Assembly (NCBI GenBank): GCA_027016475.1
Contig: JALUTL010000440.1
Location: 1-6,659, forward strand
Length of the DNA: 6,659 nucleotides
Direction: 5' to 3'
Origin: Candidatus Heimdallarchaeota archaeon
GTDB lineage: Archaea > Asgardarchaeota > Heimdallarchaeia > Heimdallarchaeales > Kariarchaeaceae
Below, piece by piece: positions 5,955 through 6,659 of the stretch. Position 1 is the first letter of the stretch, and every line of letters begins with the position of its first letter. A program made the position numbers and the translations under genes. The notes under the pieces were generated by a model. It was given only the letters and a program-made list of their open reading frames with translations, was not told the origin of the DNA and did not search any database.

Positions 5955-6487
5955 CTCCTAAAGGAAAGGCTTGCATTATTGACATCAAGACAACATTGTC
6001 TAATCTCTTTATGGTGAACTTTAGGAAAAGCTAACAAATAATAAATATGCAGGTGCATGAAGATATTGTTTTTGAATTTCCATACAGGGGATGTTGAATT
6101 GGGTGCAGGTTGAACTCTCGTTAAATGTTTGAAACAGAGATTCAATATAAGGTGGATCTTTTTTCTATAGAGGTGGATTTACTTCTCCCTCATTTTCATT
6201 CAAATGCACTAAAAAAATTCATGGTAATTATCGAAAAACTCGAGAAGAGGCATGGAAACCAGGTTCAATCAATAATCCGTCATTATTCAGTCAAACCATT
6301 GCAAACAAATGATAAGATCTTCAACTTTTGTCACAATTCCATGCAATAGCCCCCTCACAATCATATTCAATTGGCCATTCAATTCTTTGTTACATTAAAA
6401 CCTCATATTGGATTAATGAACATGCCATTCCAAGAATATTGCAAATAGAGATTAGCAAGCCATATTTCACAGAAGAGCGAGCACAAG
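5955..6487. other. AT-rich stretch without a well-supported gene
   Basis: The base composition drops sharply in GC after the MBL-rhodanese stop. I see no tRNA, no repeat array and no clear promoter. The best reading frame is the doubtful one at 6125-6349. The next plus-strand frame (6328-6519) looks random. Only a 5-bp palindrome (ATGCA-GG-TGCAT, 6047-6058) and a direct repeat of ATTCAATT just after 6360 were noted. Confidence 0.5.
6125..6349 (+). CDS. Doubtful small ORF, hypothetical
   Basis: This is a 74-codon frame from ATG 6125 with a Lys/Glu-rich amphipathic middle (LKKFMVIIEKLEKRHGN, about residues 29-45). There is no TATA-like box at -25 and no Shine-Dalgarno site before it, unlike the confident genes in the window. 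It resembles no family I know. It could be chance in AT-rich DNA or a remnant of a longer gene. Confidence 0.2.
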   Translation: MFETEIQYKVDLFSIEVDLLLPHFHSNALKKFMVIIEKLEKRHGNQVQSIIRHYSVKPLQTNDKIFNFCHNSMQ

Positions 6488-6659
6488 TTAGGGGATATAC
6501 AGACAAATATCCCATATGACGTCTTTGCTGATTAGATAATTCCATCGCATCACGTACTTTTGGAACTTCAATGCATCAAAATCTAATTCGATGGCCGCTT
6601 TGAATTCCTTTTTTGCTCTTGTCGCTTGTGTTATCTGCAACAATAATTTTCGAAAAATG
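6488..6659 (-). CDS. Possible C-terminal end of a gene entering from the right edge
   Basis: On the minus strand, one frame is open from the window edge (first full codon 6658-6656) for 56 codons to TAA at 6490-6488. It reads KLLLQITQATRAKKEF then DALKFQKYVMRWNYLISKDV and ends CLYIP. The mix of charged and aromatic residues looks protein-like, and 56 open codons are uncommon by chance in such AT-rich sequence. No family is recognised and there is too little to assign a role. If real, the gene would converge on the MBL-rhodanese gene. Confidence 0.3.
   Translation of the reverse strand, partial: IFRKLLLQITQATRAKKEFKAAIELDFDALKFQKYVMRWNYLISKDVIWDICLYIP

Noticed and set aside
6047..6058. Short palindrome ATGCA-GG-TGCAT
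   Set aside because: Five-base arms in AT-rich DNA are expected by chance and no promoter or gene is attached.
5648..6145. 165-codon minus-strand open frame
   Set aside because: It is Ser/Arg-rich and antisense to the second rhodanese domain, with no motif or promoter.

Overview
The window looks archaeal. The left half encodes a RadA/Rad51-family recombinase. The ATG or GTG starts of four genes have an A/T-rich TATA-like box centred about 25-29 nt upstream and no convincing Shine-Dalgarno sequence, which suggests leaderless transcription. A decayed TnpB resembles, from memory, those of Thermoplasmatales, and a metallo-beta-lactamase/rhodanese sulfur-type protein is present. An acidophilic archaeon (Thermoplasmatales or an ARMAN-type community member) is therefore plausible, but the lineage is a weak guess. 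Genes have mid-range GC, and the last ~700 bases look clearly AT-richer.

Layout. Positions 1-2651 hold three minus-strand genes. In order of transcription they are a six-helix membrane protein of unknown function (2651-2100), a class II glutamine amidotransferase-like protein (2026-1229) and a RadA-like recombinase (1165 to beyond base 1, C-terminus cut by the window). Each has its own apparent promoter and the gaps are 63-73 bases, so they look like separate units rather than one tight operon. Positions 2730-4066 hold a dead IS200/IS605 (IS1341-like) element. Its tnpB can be read from 2779 to 4040 only by crossing five frame changes and one nonsense codon. An imperfect 29-bp inverted repeat brackets it. 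Positions 4067-4574 are an intergenic stretch with a possible broken mini-ORF (4361-4489) and the promoter of the next gene. Positions 4575-5954 (plus strand) encode an MBL-rhodanese-rhodanese fusion protein. Positions 5955-6487 hold no gene I can support well, and a minus-strand reading frame enters from the right edge (6658-6488).

Function. The recombinase performs homologous strand exchange. The amidotransferase-like protein and the membrane protein have no established link to it. The MBL-rhodanese protein probably handles sulfane sulfur. The most interesting items are the recombinase (tandem helix-hairpin-helix modules and Rad51-like core motifs), the perfect palindrome between promoter and start of the membrane gene, the inverted repeats around the tnpB relic, and the altered metal-ligand set of the MBL protein. 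I found no CRISPR array, tRNA, rRNA or clear defence system.
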